The position numbers and the translations under genes are program-made. This document shows positions 46,620 through 56,520 of a stretch of 64,000 nt of DNA, one piece after another. The notes under the pieces were generated by a model. The model made no database searches. It had not been told where the DNA came from and was given only the letters and a program-made list of their open reading frames with translations. Within the stretch, counting starts at the first letter, position 1, and every line of letters starts with the position of its first letter. Source of the stretch: Lentilactobacillus sunkii DSM 19904 (GTDB lineage Bacteria; Bacillota; Bacilli; Lactobacillales; Lactobacillaceae); NCBI RefSeq assembly GCF_001435575.1, contig NZ_AZEA01000005.1:45714-109713 (forward strand), in the 5' to 3' direction.

Positions 46620-47504
46620 CTAATCCAAATCGACCCCAAACATCTCCAAAATCCGGTTCAAATCATCAGTTGAGGTATACTCAATTTCAATCTTGCCCTT
46701 CCCCTTCTTACGAGAGGAGTTGACAATTGAGACCGGTGTTCCAAACTTTTCTTGGAGCTGGCCTTCGGATGCCCGAACAAATGGGGACTTTCTGGTAACC
46801 TTTTTCTTTTTGGAAGGCTTGTTGCCATTAATCTTGGCAGCTGCCTGCTCAAGTTGGCGAACTGTCAATGATTCATTCACTGACTTGCGAGCCAGCTTGA
46901 TTAATTCCTGCTTGTTGTTAACGGAAAGCAGGGTTCGCGCCTGTCCCATTGACAGCTTTTTATCTTCCAACATTTTCTTAACTTCGGTTGGTAACCCAAG
47001 GATTCGAAGATAGTTGGCAATATAAGGCCGACTCTTTCCCAACCGAGTTGCAACCTGAGCCTGGGTCAAATCCAAGCGGCTCATGAGCATGTTGTATGCT
47101 TCAGCTTCTTCAAGTGTTGTCAGATCTTCTCGCTGCAGGTTTTCCATGACAGCGATTTCCATCATTTGCTCTTCGTTGACGCTGCGGATGATGGCCGGAA
47201 TTGTTTCCTTCTTGGCAATCTTTGATGCCCGCAGACGCCGTTCACCGGTTAACAGTTCAAAGGATTCAACCTCTGGATCCGGCTGTCTGACAATGATTGG
47301 CTGGAAAACGCCCGAATTTTTAATTGAATGGGCTAAATCTTCCAAAGCCTTTTGATCAAACCGATGCCGTGGTTGGTAAGGATTTGGCTTAATGGTGCTG
47401 ACTTTGATATCTAATACGTCTTCTTTACTGGTATCGACATTATTATCCTGGAACAGGGCTTCAATCCCTTTTCCAAGACCAGTTAATTTTTTCTTATTAG
47501 CCAT
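46620..47504 (-). CDS. parB: Chromosome partition protein ParB/Spo0J
   Basis: A 294 aa CTP-dependent DNA clamp that loads at parS. N-terminal KKLTGLGKGIEALF, KPNPYQPR, CTP-binding GERRLRASK, central helix-turn-helix (LTQAQVATRLGKSRPYIANYLR, about residues 150-172) and a C-terminal dimer domain. Overlaps parA by eight bases, as expected for an operon. I found no perfect parS (TGTTTCACGTGAAACA) in this window. Confidence 0.96.
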   Translation of the reverse strand: MANKKKLTGLGKGIEALFQDNNVDTSKEDVLDIKVSTIKPNPYQPRHRFDQKALEDLAHSIKNSGVFQPIIVRQPDPEVESFELLTGERRLRASKIAKKETIPAIIRSVNEEQMMEIAVMENLQREDLTTLEEAEAYNMLMSRLDLTQAQVATRLGKSRPYIANYLRILGLPTEVKKMLEDKKLSMGQARTLLSVNNKQELIKLARKSVNESLTVRQLEQAAAKINGNKPSKKKKVTRKSPFVRASEGQLQEKFGTPVSIVNSSRKKGKGKIEIEYTSTDDLNRILEMFGVDLD

Positions 47505-48261
47505 GATTTGCCAACACCTCTTTTGCCAAATTCATATATTTCTCGGCACCTTTTGACTTTGGGTCGTAATCCATAATTGGCAGACCATAGCTTGGTGCTT
47601 CAGATAAGCGGACGTTTCTCGGAATAATTGTGTCATAGACTTCATCTTTGAAGTACTTGCGAACTTCAGCGTTAACCTGTTCGCCCAAATTCGTACGGGC
47701 ATCAAACATGGTTAAAAGGACGCCTTCAATCTTCAGATCTGGATTGAAATGCTTCTGCACCAACTTGATGGTGTTCAGCAATTGACTCAACCCTTCCAGT
47801 GCATAGTATTCACTTTGAACCGGAATGAGAATTGAGTCACTGGCGGTAAAGGCATTGACGGTAATCAGACCAAGTGAAGGGGGACAATCGATCAAGACAA
47901 AATCGTATTGGTCCTTGACGGCATCCAATGCGGCCTTCAAACGGGTTTCTCTGGCCATCTGCGGGGTCAATTCAATCTCTGCCCCAGACAGTTGGATGGT
48001 CGCCGGAACAATGTCCAGGCCCTTATGCGATGTGTGCACGATGGTTTCAGCCATTGGTTCTTCATCGACCAAAACATCATAGATATCCTTTTTGATATCA
48101 GCTTTGGCAATGCCGACACCACTGGTCGCATTACCCTGCGCATCGGCATCCACAAGCAGAATTTTCTTTCCTAGTGAAGCCATGCCGGCACCCAAGTTAA
48201 CCGCAGTAGTGGTCTTACCTACCCCGCCTTTTTGATTGGCAAGCGCGATTACATATGTCAT
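47497..48261 (-). CDS. parA: Chromosome partition ATPase ParA/Soj
   Basis: A 254 aa deviant Walker ATPase. ANQKGGVGKTTTAVNLG near the N-terminus (signature Lys in KGGVGKT), then LVDADAQGNAT and LIDCPPSLG. With ParB it segregates origins and influences DnaA activity. Between rsmG and parB, the conserved origin-side order. Confidence 0.97.
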   Translation of the reverse strand: MTYVIALANQKGGVGKTTTAVNLGAGMASLGKKILLVDADAQGNATSGVGIAKADIKKDIYDVLVDEEPMAETIVHTSHKGLDIVPATIQLSGAEIELTPQMARETRLKAALDAVKDQYDFVLIDCPPSLGLITVNAFTASDSILIPVQSEYYALEGLSQLLNTIKLVQKHFNPDLKIEGVLLTMFDARTNLGEQVNAEVRKYFKDEVYDTIIPRNVRLSEAPSYGLPIMDYDPKSKGAEKYMNLAKEVLANHG

Positions 48262-48277
48262 CTTTCATCCCTCCTTA

Positions 48278-49012
48278 TCATTTGGTTTGATCCAGCGGCT
48301 CCCTGTTAGGCGTCCCCGGCTTTCTTGGATATTTTTTAGGTGTATCTTTAACCTTATCAATCACAATAATGTGTCGTTCTTCATCAGAGATCGGTAACGT
48401 AAACTCAAAATCTCCTGATACTTTCCCACCCAGTAAGCGAATGGCGGGATTGGCGTCTGAAAGTTCGCCTTCAGCCTTGGCAGCCTTTAAAGCAACCATT
48501 TTACCGCCGACTTTAGCCAATGGTAAACACAATTCGCTGAGAACGGTCAACCGAGCAACCGCTCTTGCAGTCACCAAATCGTACTGCTGCCGATGTTCAG
48601 ACTTCTTGGCACCGAATTCTTCTGCCCGCGCATGGAACAGTTCAACATCAGTTAAATCCAGCTTATCGACCAATGTCTGCAGAAAATTAATTCGCTTATT
48701 CAATGAATCAACGATCGTTATCTTTAGTTGTGGGAACAAAATTTTCAGCGGCAATGACGGAAATCCGGCACCCGCTCCCACGTCACAAATAGATAACGGC
48801 TCTGTTTGGATCTGTGAAACAAAAAAGGCTGGAGTTATGGAATCATAGAAATGTTTGAGATAAACTTCAGGCTTTTCTGTAATTGTAGTCAGATTAACGT
48901 GTTCGTTAACTGCTACTAACAGCTTAAAATAGGCATCGAACTGATCCATTTGCTGATCGGTGACTTCGATACCTTTATCCAAAAGCGCTTTTTTAAATTG
49001 ATCATTGTTCAT
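48278..49012 (-). CDS. rsmG: 16S rRNA m7G527 methyltransferase
   Basis: A 244 aa SAM-dependent methyltransferase that modifies G527 of 16S rRNA. SAM motif [16 protein letters not shown], then [11 protein letters not shown] and TARAVARL. The C-terminus is longer and basic ([15 protein letters not shown], the usual GidB end). AGGAGA before the ATG. Immediately upstream of parA. Everted parS-like halves (GTGAAACA-ATC-TGTTTCAC, 49031-49049) lie in its leader. Confidence 0.96.
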   Translation of the reverse strand: MNNDQFKKALLDKGIEVTDQQMDQFDAYFKLLVAVNEHVNLTTITEKPEVYLKHFYDSITPAFFVSQIQTEPLSICDVGAGAGFPSLPLKILFPQLKITIVDSLNKRINFLQTLVDKLDLTDVELFHARAEEFGAKKSEHRQQYDLVTARAVARLTVLSELCLPLAKVGGKMVALKAAKAEGELSDANPAIRLLGGKVSGDFEFTLPISDEERHIIVIDKVKDTPKKYPRKPGTPNREPLDQTK

Positions 49013-49030
49013 TCGTTATTCTCCTGATGT

Positions 49031-49049
49031 GTGAAACAATCTGTTTCAC
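49031..49049. promoter_or_regulatory. Inverted repeat made of everted parS halves
   Basis: GTGAAACA, ATC, TGTTTCAC: the two halves of parS in reversed order, upstream of rsmG. It is not a parS but is a perfect 8+3+8 inverted repeat. Confidence 0.35.
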
Positions 49050-49236
49050 GTCTTATTATACTTTACCTTAAAATGACATGACTCGCAAGGTGTCCACAGA
49101 CATTTGTTTTGTGCACATATTTTAATTTTACCATGTTTTATCAATATTTTTGTGCGATAGGACCATTCGCTTAAATTGATATCTTATTGAAATATTCTAT
49201 TTGCAAAATCAGCCAGATTATAAGCTTCAGTTTCAT

Positions 49237-49271
49237 CCAAAAAAGCAACCAACCCATCCGGTTGATTGCTT
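49237..49271 (-). terminator. pepT terminator
   Basis: On the minus strand AAGCAATCAACC pairs with GGTTGGTTGCTT and is followed by TTTT. Confidence 0.85.
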
Positions 49272-49282
49272 AATTGTCCATA

Positions 49283-50569
49283 TTAATATAATTTGACCGG
49301 CTTTTCGTCTCGATGCCCATACTGGTGAACATGCTCTCGAATAATTTCCGTCACTACTTGGGCGGTTTTCACCATCGCTTCAGTGCTGACATATTCGTAT
49401 GGTCCATGGAAGTTATCGCCGCCGTTAAACAAATTTGGTGTTGGAATCCCTTTGGCAGTGATGGCATTGCCGTCTGTACCGCCTCTGAAAGGTGTGATGT
49501 TGGGTTTGATACCCAAGTGATGGTAGACATCGAGTGCTAAATTGACAATATATGGATGTTTCTTAACCGTATCGCCAATGTTTTGGTACTGCTCGTTGAT
49601 TGTTAACGCCACTCTTGGCGACTCAAAGCGGGCATTAATCCTATCGACAATTGTATGCAATAATTGTAAATTCTCGTGATATTTCTGTGTATCAAATTCC
49701 CGTACAATCAAGCCAATGTGGGCTTCAGCTACCGTTGCGGTCATGTCGGTTACCAGAATGAAACCTTGATGATTGCGGCTCTTTTCAGGCACCTCATCTT
49801 TAGGTAATGAGCTGACAATTTCATTTGCCAACGTGGCAGCGTTGACCATCAGGCCATATGCATCCCCAGGGTGGACAGCTGTGCCACGGATTTCAATTTT
49901 CGCTTCTGAAGCATTAAAAGTCTCCGCCTCGATTTGTCCAGGCTGACCATTATCCAAAGTATAAGCGAATTCGGTTCCAAACTCCTCAGCTGGAAATCGT
50001 TTAGCTCCCCGGCCGATTTCTTCATCAGGACCAAACGCCACTTTGACTTCGCCGTGTTCGACCTCAGGATGAGTCAAGAAGTACTTCAGCATCCCAAAGA
50101 TTGCGGCAACTCCCGCTTTGTCATCGGCACCAAGTAATGTCGTGCCATCGGTGGTAATCACCCGTTGGCCGACATACTTCTTCAGTAATGGAAATTCTTT
50201 TGGACTGAGAACGATGTGCTTTTCAGCATTCAGGACAATATCCTGGCCATCATAGTTTGGATGAACCTGTGGCTGAATATTTTCGGCGTTGAAATCGGCG
50301 GTATCCAAATGGGCAATGAAGCCGATAGCACTTAGATCTTTGTCTGAATTGCTTGGAAGGGTGCCAAGAACATATGAATTTTCGGGTTCATATTTAGCGT
50401 CCTTTATTCCCAGATCTTGAAGGTCACTCAATACCATCTTCGCCAGTTTCACTTGTCCAACCGTTGTCGGGACAGTCTGGCTATTGGCATCAGACCTCGT
50501 GTTCACCTTCGCATATTTGATGAACAATGATTCAATTAATTCACTGTCAAAATCGCTTGTTTCACTCAA
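49283..50569 (-). CDS. pepT: Peptidase T (tripeptidase)
   Basis: A 428 aa zinc aminotripeptidase of family M20B, cytosolic. Metal and catalytic motifs: AHLDTADF, TLLGADDKAGVAAI, FGPDEEIGRGAKRF and the TAVHPGDAYGLMVNA segment. TTG start with TAGGTGAT upstream. It lies ten bases after oppA in the T-box-controlled operon, so peptide uptake and cleavage are co-regulated by an amino acid. Confidence 0.95.
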   Translation of the reverse strand: MSETSDFDSELIESLFIKYAKVNTRSDANSQTVPTTVGQVKLAKMVLSDLQDLGIKDAKYEPENSYVLGTLPSNSDKDLSAIGFIAHLDTADFNAENIQPQVHPNYDGQDIVLNAEKHIVLSPKEFPLLKKYVGQRVITTDGTTLLGADDKAGVAAIFGMLKYFLTHPEVEHGEVKVAFGPDEEIGRGAKRFPAEEFGTEFAYTLDNGQPGQIEAETFNASEAKIEIRGTAVHPGDAYGLMVNAATLANEIVSSLPKDEVPEKSRNHQGFILVTDMTATVAEAHIGLIVREFDTQKYHENLQLLHTIVDRINARFESPRVALTINEQYQNIGDTVKKHPYIVNLALDVYHHLGIKPNITPFRGGTDGNAITAKGIPTPNLFNGGDNFHGPYEYVSTEAMVKTAQVVTEIIREHVHQYGHRDEKPVKLY

Positions 50570-50579
50570 TTCATATCAC

Positions 50580-52229
50580 CTACTTTGCAATATACGTTGT
50601 CTTCCAGTCATAAGGAACACCAGCTGGGTTGTAAACGACATTCTTAACATTCTTTCGGAGTAACTGTGATTTTGCGACTTGATAAAGAGGAATAGTTCCT
50701 TGATCATTCATCAAAGTCTTTTCAGCTTCAACAAGATTGCTCCAACGTTTTTCTGGTTGGTTTCCAAATTTGTTTTCTGATTGATCAAGAAGCGTATCGT
50801 ATTTCGAACTATTGTAACCACTTGTGTTATAACTCGATCCTTTTTCAAAAACATCCAAGAAGTTAATTGGGTCGGCAAATACTGACTGCCATGTTTGTAC
50901 CGTGGTCTGATAATTCTTGTCAGCCTGCTTGGAAATTAATTGTACAAATGGAATTGATTGGACTTGAATCTTAACGCCTGGCAATTTTTGCAGATCTGCT
51001 TGAATGAATTCAGCTGCATCTTTGCTGCTGTCAGTATCAGAAGTCAGTAGAGTTACATGAAGTTGCTTAACGCCAGTCTGTTTGTATCCTTTTTTCAATA
51101 ATGTCTTAGCTTGGTTCAAATTATAACTAACTGCATCTTTAACGTAGGCTTCCTTGTCAAAAGCCTCACCAGTCTTAGGATTGTTACCCATCTTAGCAGG
51201 CACAAATCCCTTCAAAGGAACTGAACCATCTTGCAAAACATTCTTGGTTAACTGAGAACGATTGATAGCCAAAGAAAATGCCCGACGAATGTTAAAGTTC
51301 TTAAATGCCTTCACTTTGTTCTGATTTAAGTCTAATCGGGTTGTTGCAGTTGGCAGTCTCTTTACAAAGTTGGGGTTATGCTGATTGTTTTTAACTTGTT
51401 GGCCACTCAATAGGGTTGCGTCAGTCTTCTTGGCCGTGAACAAGTTGTAGCTGGTCGTCGTGTCTTCGGAAACAAGTTCATTAATCTTATTCAAATGAAC
51501 TGCTTTCTTATCCCAATAAGAATCATTTTTTGCTAAAGTCCATGACTTGCTGGTCCCACTCCATTTAGTTAACTTGAATGGACCATCAGAAACAGTGTAC
51601 TTTGATGCAGTTCCGTATTTCTCACCAAATTTGTTAACTGCATTCTGATTAATTGGGAAGAACAGTGGCCATGCTAATAACTTTTTAAAGTATGTAACTG
51701 GCTTGGTAAGTGTGACTTCAAGTTTATAATTGCCGTCTGCTTTTATTCCCAATGAGCTAACAGGCTTCTTGCCAGAGTTAATGGCTTCGGCATTCTTTAC
51801 TTGGAAGAAATAAAAGGCATCTTGTGAAGCGGTTTTAGGTGCGACAGTTCTCTGCCATGAATAAACAAAATCCTTAGCCGTGACTGGATCACCATTTGTC
51901 CATTTAACGCCTTTTCGCAAATCGAACGTGTAATGTTTCCCGTTATCGGTAATTGTCGTCTTAGTTGCCAATGCACCCTTTGGTGTTCCATTTTTATCCA
52001 GACGGTAAAGTCCCTCTTGAGTATTCATCAACACATCAAAGCTCAGTGTATCGGTTGCTTTAGAGATATCCGCAGTAGCCAAAGCCGTGTTTTCAGTCCA
52101 ATTAAGGGTTTGAGTTTTAGCATACTTTCCATTACCGGTATTATTGGATTGAGTTGATTTCCCACATCCCGCTAAAATAAGGATTGCGGCAAATGCAGTT
52201 GAAGCTGCAATAATTTTCTTTAAATTCAT
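50580..52229 (-). CDS. oppA: Oligopeptide-binding lipoprotein OppA
   Basis: A 549 aa ABC-transporter substrate-binding protein of the DppA/OppA family (SBP_bac_5). Lipoprotein signal with LAGC (Cys22). Landmarks: LRKGVKWTNGDPVTAKDFVYSWQR, and RRAFSLAINRSQL. The ATG at 52229 has GGAGGGA upstream. No permease or ATPase genes follow, so it is an orphan receptor that must use an Opp system encoded elsewhere. Preceded by a T-box leader. Confidence 0.93.
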   Translation of the reverse strand: MNLKKIIAASTAFAAILILAGCGKSTQSNNTGNGKYAKTQTLNWTENTALATADISKATDTLSFDVLMNTQEGLYRLDKNGTPKGALATKTTITDNGKHYTFDLRKGVKWTNGDPVTAKDFVYSWQRTVAPKTASQDAFYFFQVKNAEAINSGKKPVSSLGIKADGNYKLEVTLTKPVTYFKKLLAWPLFFPINQNAVNKFGEKYGTASKYTVSDGPFKLTKWSGTSKSWTLAKNDSYWDKKAVHLNKINELVSEDTTTSYNLFTAKKTDATLLSGQQVKNNQHNPNFVKRLPTATTRLDLNQNKVKAFKNFNIRRAFSLAINRSQLTKNVLQDGSVPLKGFVPAKMGNNPKTGEAFDKEAYVKDAVSYNLNQAKTLLKKGYKQTGVKQLHVTLLTSDTDSSKDAAEFIQADLQKLPGVKIQVQSIPFVQLISKQADKNYQTTVQTWQSVFADPINFLDVFEKGSSYNTSGYNSSKYDTLLDQSENKFGNQPEKRWSNLVEAEKTLMNDQGTIPLYQVAKSQLLRKNVKNVVYNPAGVPYDWKTTYIAK

Positions 52230-52338
52230 AAATTTAATCCCTCCAAATATATCTTCCATCCATTTTGTTGATCATAATTACGTATAAACCCAACATCTGA
52301 TATTTCATAAAATCATCCCCTTAAATATGAGAAAACAA

Positions 52339-52612
52339 AAAGCGTCCCTTAGCCCACTTTCTGGACTAAGGGACGCTTTGCGCGCGTTACCACCCTATAT
52401 TCGTGTATCAAAAATACACCTCGACAGTACCATCTGGAATCGATACCCGGCAAAATAACGTTTGCTAACGGATCAACGGCTTTTACCGCTAACCTGCTCG
52501 GAGCTCATCTTCATTGTTTTAGTAATCGGGGTTCTCAATAAATGCCCCTTCTCTTTAGATTACGGCAACAACTACTCTTCTCGTCATCACATTGTTCTCA
52601 TGTGTTTTTAAT
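52339..52612 (-). promoter_or_regulatory. T-box riboswitch leader of oppA-pepT
   Basis: On the minus strand the conserved T-box sequence AGGGTGGTAACGCG lies at 52383-52396, just before a terminator with stem AAAGCGTCCCTTA/TAAGGGACGCTTT and TTTTTG (52339-52379). Upstream pairing GTAATC...GATTAC with an inner GGGG/CCCC hairpin fits a stem I. Uncharged tRNA binding would favour the antiterminator. I could not assign the specifier codon with confidence. Confidence 0.85.
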
Positions 52613-52621
52613 GTTAAATTC

Positions 52622-52650
52622 ATTATGCAATTCATTATTAAAAGTGTCAA
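52622..52650 (-). promoter_or_regulatory. Promoter of T-box operon
   Basis: On the minus strand TTGACA (52645-52650), exactly 17 bases, CATAAT (52622-52627). Transcription would start near 52615, giving a leader of about 385 bases before oppA. Confidence 0.75.
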
Positions 52651-52720
52651 GGCCTATTGTAACTTTGATAGGACATCGAGAAAGCATTGTTGGTCCAGTG
52701 ACCTGAGAAACCACCAAAGC

Positions 52721-52753
52721 CAAAAAAGCAGCCAGGCCAAAGCCCGACTGCTT
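52721..52753 (-). terminator. Terminator of nucleoside operon
   Basis: On the minus strand AAGCAGTCGGG pairs with CCTGGCTGCTT, followed by TTTT. Confidence 0.8.
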
Positions 52754-52763
52754 CAAATTCAAA

Positions 52764-53678
52764 TTATCGCTTAATCTTGGAAACCTCATCCAAGAACCAC
52801 TTGTTAAATGCTTCCGAATCAATATCAACACACACATTCGCATTGGTCTTACCGTCATGGTAAGCACCACGGATATCCCCGACAGTTTCCCCAATTGCTG
52901 GTCCGTCAGTGACAATGTCAATCCACATCTTCTCAGTCTTAATTGCTTCTGGATGAAGCAGGTAGAAGATGGTGTTCACATCGTGCATGGCAATTCCTTC
53001 GGCACTGTTGTCACCATCGTGAATGATAATGTCATGGAGCATCTTACCAGTTTCGTTCATGTGCTCCAGCTTACTGAGTGAATCGGGCGTAATCAGCGCC
53101 TTCATGGTAATATCAAGGCCAACCATTGTTATTGGAATCCCAGAACTGTACATAATCCGCGCAGCATCCGGATCAGTGAAGACGTTAAATTCAGCCGCAC
53201 TGGTCATGTTGCCCTTGCCAAGCGACCCACCCATTGCGACGATTCGTTCAATATGATCCTTAACTTCAGGATATTCACTGAAGAGTAAAGCAATGTTGGT
53301 AAATGAACCGGTTGGCACCAACGTAATCTTCTCATCACTATCCATAATGGTTTTACGCAATGCTTCAACGGCACTCATATCCAAAGGCTTTGGCAGGTCT
53401 TCTGGAAAATCGTAACCGGGCATCCCCGACTCACCATGAATTCGGGCAGCGTCTTCAAATTCCTTGATCAACGGCTGCTTGGCTCCGGCAGCAACCGGCA
53501 CCTTCTTGTTGAAGAAGCGAACGATCTTCAGCGCATTCTTGGTTGTCTTATCAACAGTCACGTTACCGGCAACGCTGGTAATCAATTTAACGTCAATTTG
53601 AGGATCATTTAACGCCATGGTCAATGCAGCGGCATCGTCAATTCCTGGATCGGTATCCATAATAATTTTGATGGTCAT
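52764..53678 (-). CDS. Ribonucleoside hydrolase (IunH/Rih family)
   Basis: A 304 aa enzyme splitting nucleosides into ribose and base. The calcium-binding DTDPGIDDA motif (residues 8-16), LVPTGSFTNIALL and MGGSLGKGN with the later MHDVNTI are present. GGAAAGGA before the ATG. Last in an operon with two transporters and a DeoB-like protein; substrates are probably nucleosides brought in by the CNT carrier. Purine or pyrimidine preference cannot be read off. Confidence 0.92.
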   Translation of the reverse strand: MTIKIIMDTDPGIDDAAALTMALNDPQIDVKLITSVAGNVTVDKTTKNALKIVRFFNKKVPVAAGAKQPLIKEFEDAARIHGESGMPGYDFPEDLPKPLDMSAVEALRKTIMDSDEKITLVPTGSFTNIALLFSEYPEVKDHIERIVAMGGSLGKGNMTSAAEFNVFTDPDAARIMYSSGIPITMVGLDITMKALITPDSLSKLEHMNETGKMLHDIIIHDGDNSAEGIAMHDVNTIFYLLHPEAIKTEKMWIDIVTDGPAIGETVGDIRGAYHDGKTNANVCVDIDSEAFNKWFLDEVSKIKR

Positions 53679-53773
53679 AATAAATTCCTTTCCAAACAGT
53701 ATTTGTCAATATCAAACGCTTACAATTAGTGATTAACAAGAAGCGAACCGCAAAGTCCGCTCACTTGCTACTT

Positions 53774-55087
53774 CTATAATAAGGCACTGAGCACCAAATC
53801 ACATAAGAATAAAACTCCTAATACATAAGTTGCGACAGTCAATTCGGATTGCCTGCCCGCAGCAATTTTTAAAATTGGATACACGACAAATCCAAAGGCC
53901 AACCCGGTTGAAATGCTGCTGGTAAATGGAATCAGGACGACAATCAGAAATGCCGGGAACCAATCGGAAAAATCAAACATATTAATGCGACTAAGCTGGT
54001 TCATCATCAAAGCCCCGGTGATAATGATCACGGGAGCAATCGCTGCTTGCGGCACAAATGCCAACAGTGGAATGAAGAACAAAGAAGCGGCAAACATTAA
54101 CCCGGCAACAATCGAAGTCAATCCAGTCCGGCCACCGCTTTCAATGGCCGAAGCACTTTCAGCAGCGGCAACAGTTGGACTGGTCCCCAGGATTCCAGAA
54201 AGAAAGCTGGTCACAGAACTGGCTTCAAAAGCCTTTTTGAATTTCTTGGGATTAGGCATAATGCCTTCCAGTAACCCCATCGACTCAAACACCAGAATCA
54301 TGGTCATTGAGAATACCGCGAGAATAAATGGAATTGTGACAGCATTGCTGAAATCACCTTTAGCCACAATGGCGGAATACTTGGTAATATCACCAATTCC
54401 GACTGAAGGCGACGCCTGGTCTTTGATTCCAAACAGGATGCCGACAACCGACGTCACCAGAATTCCGATGAAGAAGCCACCGGTAATGCCACGGACAAAC
54501 AGGAATAACGTCAGCAGCAGTCCAAACAATGCTAACAACGTAGCTGGTTTGGTCAGGTCACCCAGTGCTAAAATCGAACTTTTCCCCTGCTGGATCAGCT
54601 GAGCCTTTTCAAGCCCAATTTCCACCAGGAACAACCCAATTCCGGCGGTAATTCCTGCTTTCAAGGTGTCAGGAATCCCCTTGGCCAAGATCTCACTGAG
54701 CTTGGTAAAGGCGATTAAAACGTAGATCACACTGGACACAATCGAGATGGCCAGTGCTTCCTGCCAGGACAGACCCATCGCCACGACCACCGTATAAGTG
54801 AAGAAGGCGTTGACCCCCATCCCCGGCGTCAGGATAACCGGCGCATTGGCCCAGAATCCCATGATCAAACAGCCGATAAGCGATGAAATGATCGTCGCAA
54901 ACACGCTTAAATCAGTGGGAATTCCAGCATCTTTTAAAATCATCGGGTTAACGATAATGATATAAGAAATCGCGAAGAAACCGGTAATCCCAGCGATGAG
55001 CTCCCGTTTGACAATCGTTTTATCTCGTATAGCCTCACGAAGAGGCAGCCGATTAGCTGCCTCCTCTTCTCTTTGTAACTTATCCAA
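53774..55087 (-). CDS. AzgA-type purine permease (NCS2)
   Basis: A 437 aa membrane transporter. RELIAGITGFFAISYIIIVNP, ILTPGMGVNAFFTYTVV, AGIGLFLVEIGLEKA and SGILGTSPTVAAAESASAIESGGRTGLTS are landmarks of the AzgA/PbuG branch, which carries adenine, guanine and hypoxanthine. TTG start, weak upstream site. It probably exports or salvages the base released by the hydrolase encoded next. Confidence 0.9.
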   Translation of the reverse strand: MDKLQREEEAANRLPLREAIRDKTIVKRELIAGITGFFAISYIIIVNPMILKDAGIPTDLSVFATIISSLIGCLIMGFWANAPVILTPGMGVNAFFTYTVVVAMGLSWQEALAISIVSSVIYVLIAFTKLSEILAKGIPDTLKAGITAGIGLFLVEIGLEKAQLIQQGKSSILALGDLTKPATLLALFGLLLTLFLFVRGITGGFFIGILVTSVVGILFGIKDQASPSVGIGDITKYSAIVAKGDFSNAVTIPFILAVFSMTMILVFESMGLLEGIMPNPKKFKKAFEASSVTSFLSGILGTSPTVAAAESASAIESGGRTGLTSIVAGLMFAASLFFIPLLAFVPQAAIAPVIIITGALMMNQLSRINMFDFSDWFPAFLIVVLIPFTSSISTGLAFGFVVYPILKIAAGRQSELTVATYVLGVLFLCDLVLSALL

Positions 55088-55117
55088 AAATAAAACCTAA
55101 CTTTCTAGTTGAAAATA

Positions 55118-56395
55118 TTACCAAACGAATAATCCAACGATTCCGGCAGACATCAAGGATACCAAGATACCTGAGAGAAGCATTGTACCAACGTTCTTAC
55201 TGATCAAATCGTTCTTTTCCTTGTCAACCAAGCCTTTGAAGGCACCGATAATCATACCGGTAGTTGAGAAGTTGGCGAATGAAGTGATGAAGACAGTCAA
55301 TTGTGCTTGATAATGAGCTGGGAAGATGCTGAGGTTGTTAATTGTACCGGCAATCTTACCCATAACAACGAATTCGTTGGTAACCAACTTCATACCCATG
55401 AATTGAGCGAATTGGAATGCGTGGCTGACATCCAGACCCATTAACCATGCAAATGGGAACATGATGATTCCTAAGATATGTTCCAATGATAACCATGGGT
55501 TGAATAATGCCAAAATCTTATCGATCAAAGCGGCCAAGGCAACAAAGGCGATAACGTTGGCAGCAATGATTAAGATCAAACGGCCGGCACCAAGAATTGA
55601 GTCACCCAAGAATGAGAAGTATGGTTCACGTTTGCCATCAGGCTGAACGTCACCAGTTTCAACGGCAGCTTCACTTGAGCTTGAACCACCCATTTTGGCA
55701 ATCGTATCTTCTTCAGGCGTAACTTTAACTGGATTAAGTAAACTTGTAATAATCAAGGCGTTTAACACGTTCAATGGAACGGCGGTCAAAACATATTGGC
55801 CAGGAACCATTTGAGTATAAGCACCAATGATAGAAGCAGTAACACATGACATTGACATCAAGGCCAGAGTCAAGTTACGCTTTGCTGACATTTGCTTTAA
55901 TTGAAGTGATGAAACGGCAAGTGCTTCAGTGTTACCTAAGAACATCATTTCAACGGCAAAGAATGATTCGAACTTTGGTGCACCGGTAACAAATGAAAGT
56001 CCACGGCCAACCCATTTGATGATCCATGGCAATACTCCAATATATGTAAGAGTATCAAACAATGGAACAATCATCAGGATTGGTAGTAACGCACTGGTAA
56101 CGAAGTTCATCGATTTGGCAGTTCCGCCAAATTGAGGGGTTACCCAGTTAGGCAAGGCAAAATTAATTCCTTGATAAGCAACCTGAACCAACCAGTTGAA
56201 TCCATCGGCAGCGGCTTTAACAGCGTCACGGCCCCATTCAAAGCTGGTTAAGATCCATGCAAGAACAAGGTTAATCACTAAAACAACGGCAACTGATCGC
56301 CAGTTGATGTTCTTTTTATTATTTGAAAACAAGAACGCAATTCCAAGGTATACGGCGACACCCAGAATGTTGACCAGTAAATATGTTAATTGCAT
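55118..56395 (-). CDS. CNT-family nucleoside transporter (NupC-like)
   Basis: A 425 aa concentrative nucleoside:cation symporter. FEWGRDAVKAAADGFNWL, TLTYIGVLPWIIKWVG, FFAVEMMFLGNTEALAVSS and LVTNEFVVMGKIA match CNT signature parts (EAxxxS and N-rich motif). About ten hydrophobic segments with a central acidic loop. AGAGGAT before the ATG. Second in the operon after the DeoB-like gene. Confidence 0.92.
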   Translation of the reverse strand: MQLTYLLVNILGVAVYLGIAFLFSNNKKNINWRSVAVVLVINLVLAWILTSFEWGRDAVKAAADGFNWLVQVAYQGINFALPNWVTPQFGGTAKSMNFVTSALLPILMIVPLFDTLTYIGVLPWIIKWVGRGLSFVTGAPKFESFFAVEMMFLGNTEALAVSSLQLKQMSAKRNLTLALMSMSCVTASIIGAYTQMVPGQYVLTAVPLNVLNALIITSLLNPVKVTPEEDTIAKMGGSSSSEAAVETGDVQPDGKREPYFSFLGDSILGAGRLILIIAANVIAFVALAALIDKILALFNPWLSLEHILGIIMFPFAWLMGLDVSHAFQFAQFMGMKLVTNEFVVMGKIAGTINNLSIFPAHYQAQLTVFITSFANFSTTGMIIGAFKGLVDKEKNDLISKNVGTMLLSGILVSLMSAGIVGLFVW

Positions 56396-56520
56396 ATTCT
56401 GAAATCCTCTTTTCTGAATTTTGACAACAATAATTGCTAAACAACGATGAAAATGATTAGCTATCCCCCTCTGTGATGGAATTGGTTTTATAAATTAAAC
56501 CCTAATTAATAAGTGATGAA

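Noticed and set aside
49042..49057. TGTTTCACGTCTTATT as parS
   Set aside because: Only the left half matches; right half is unrelated.
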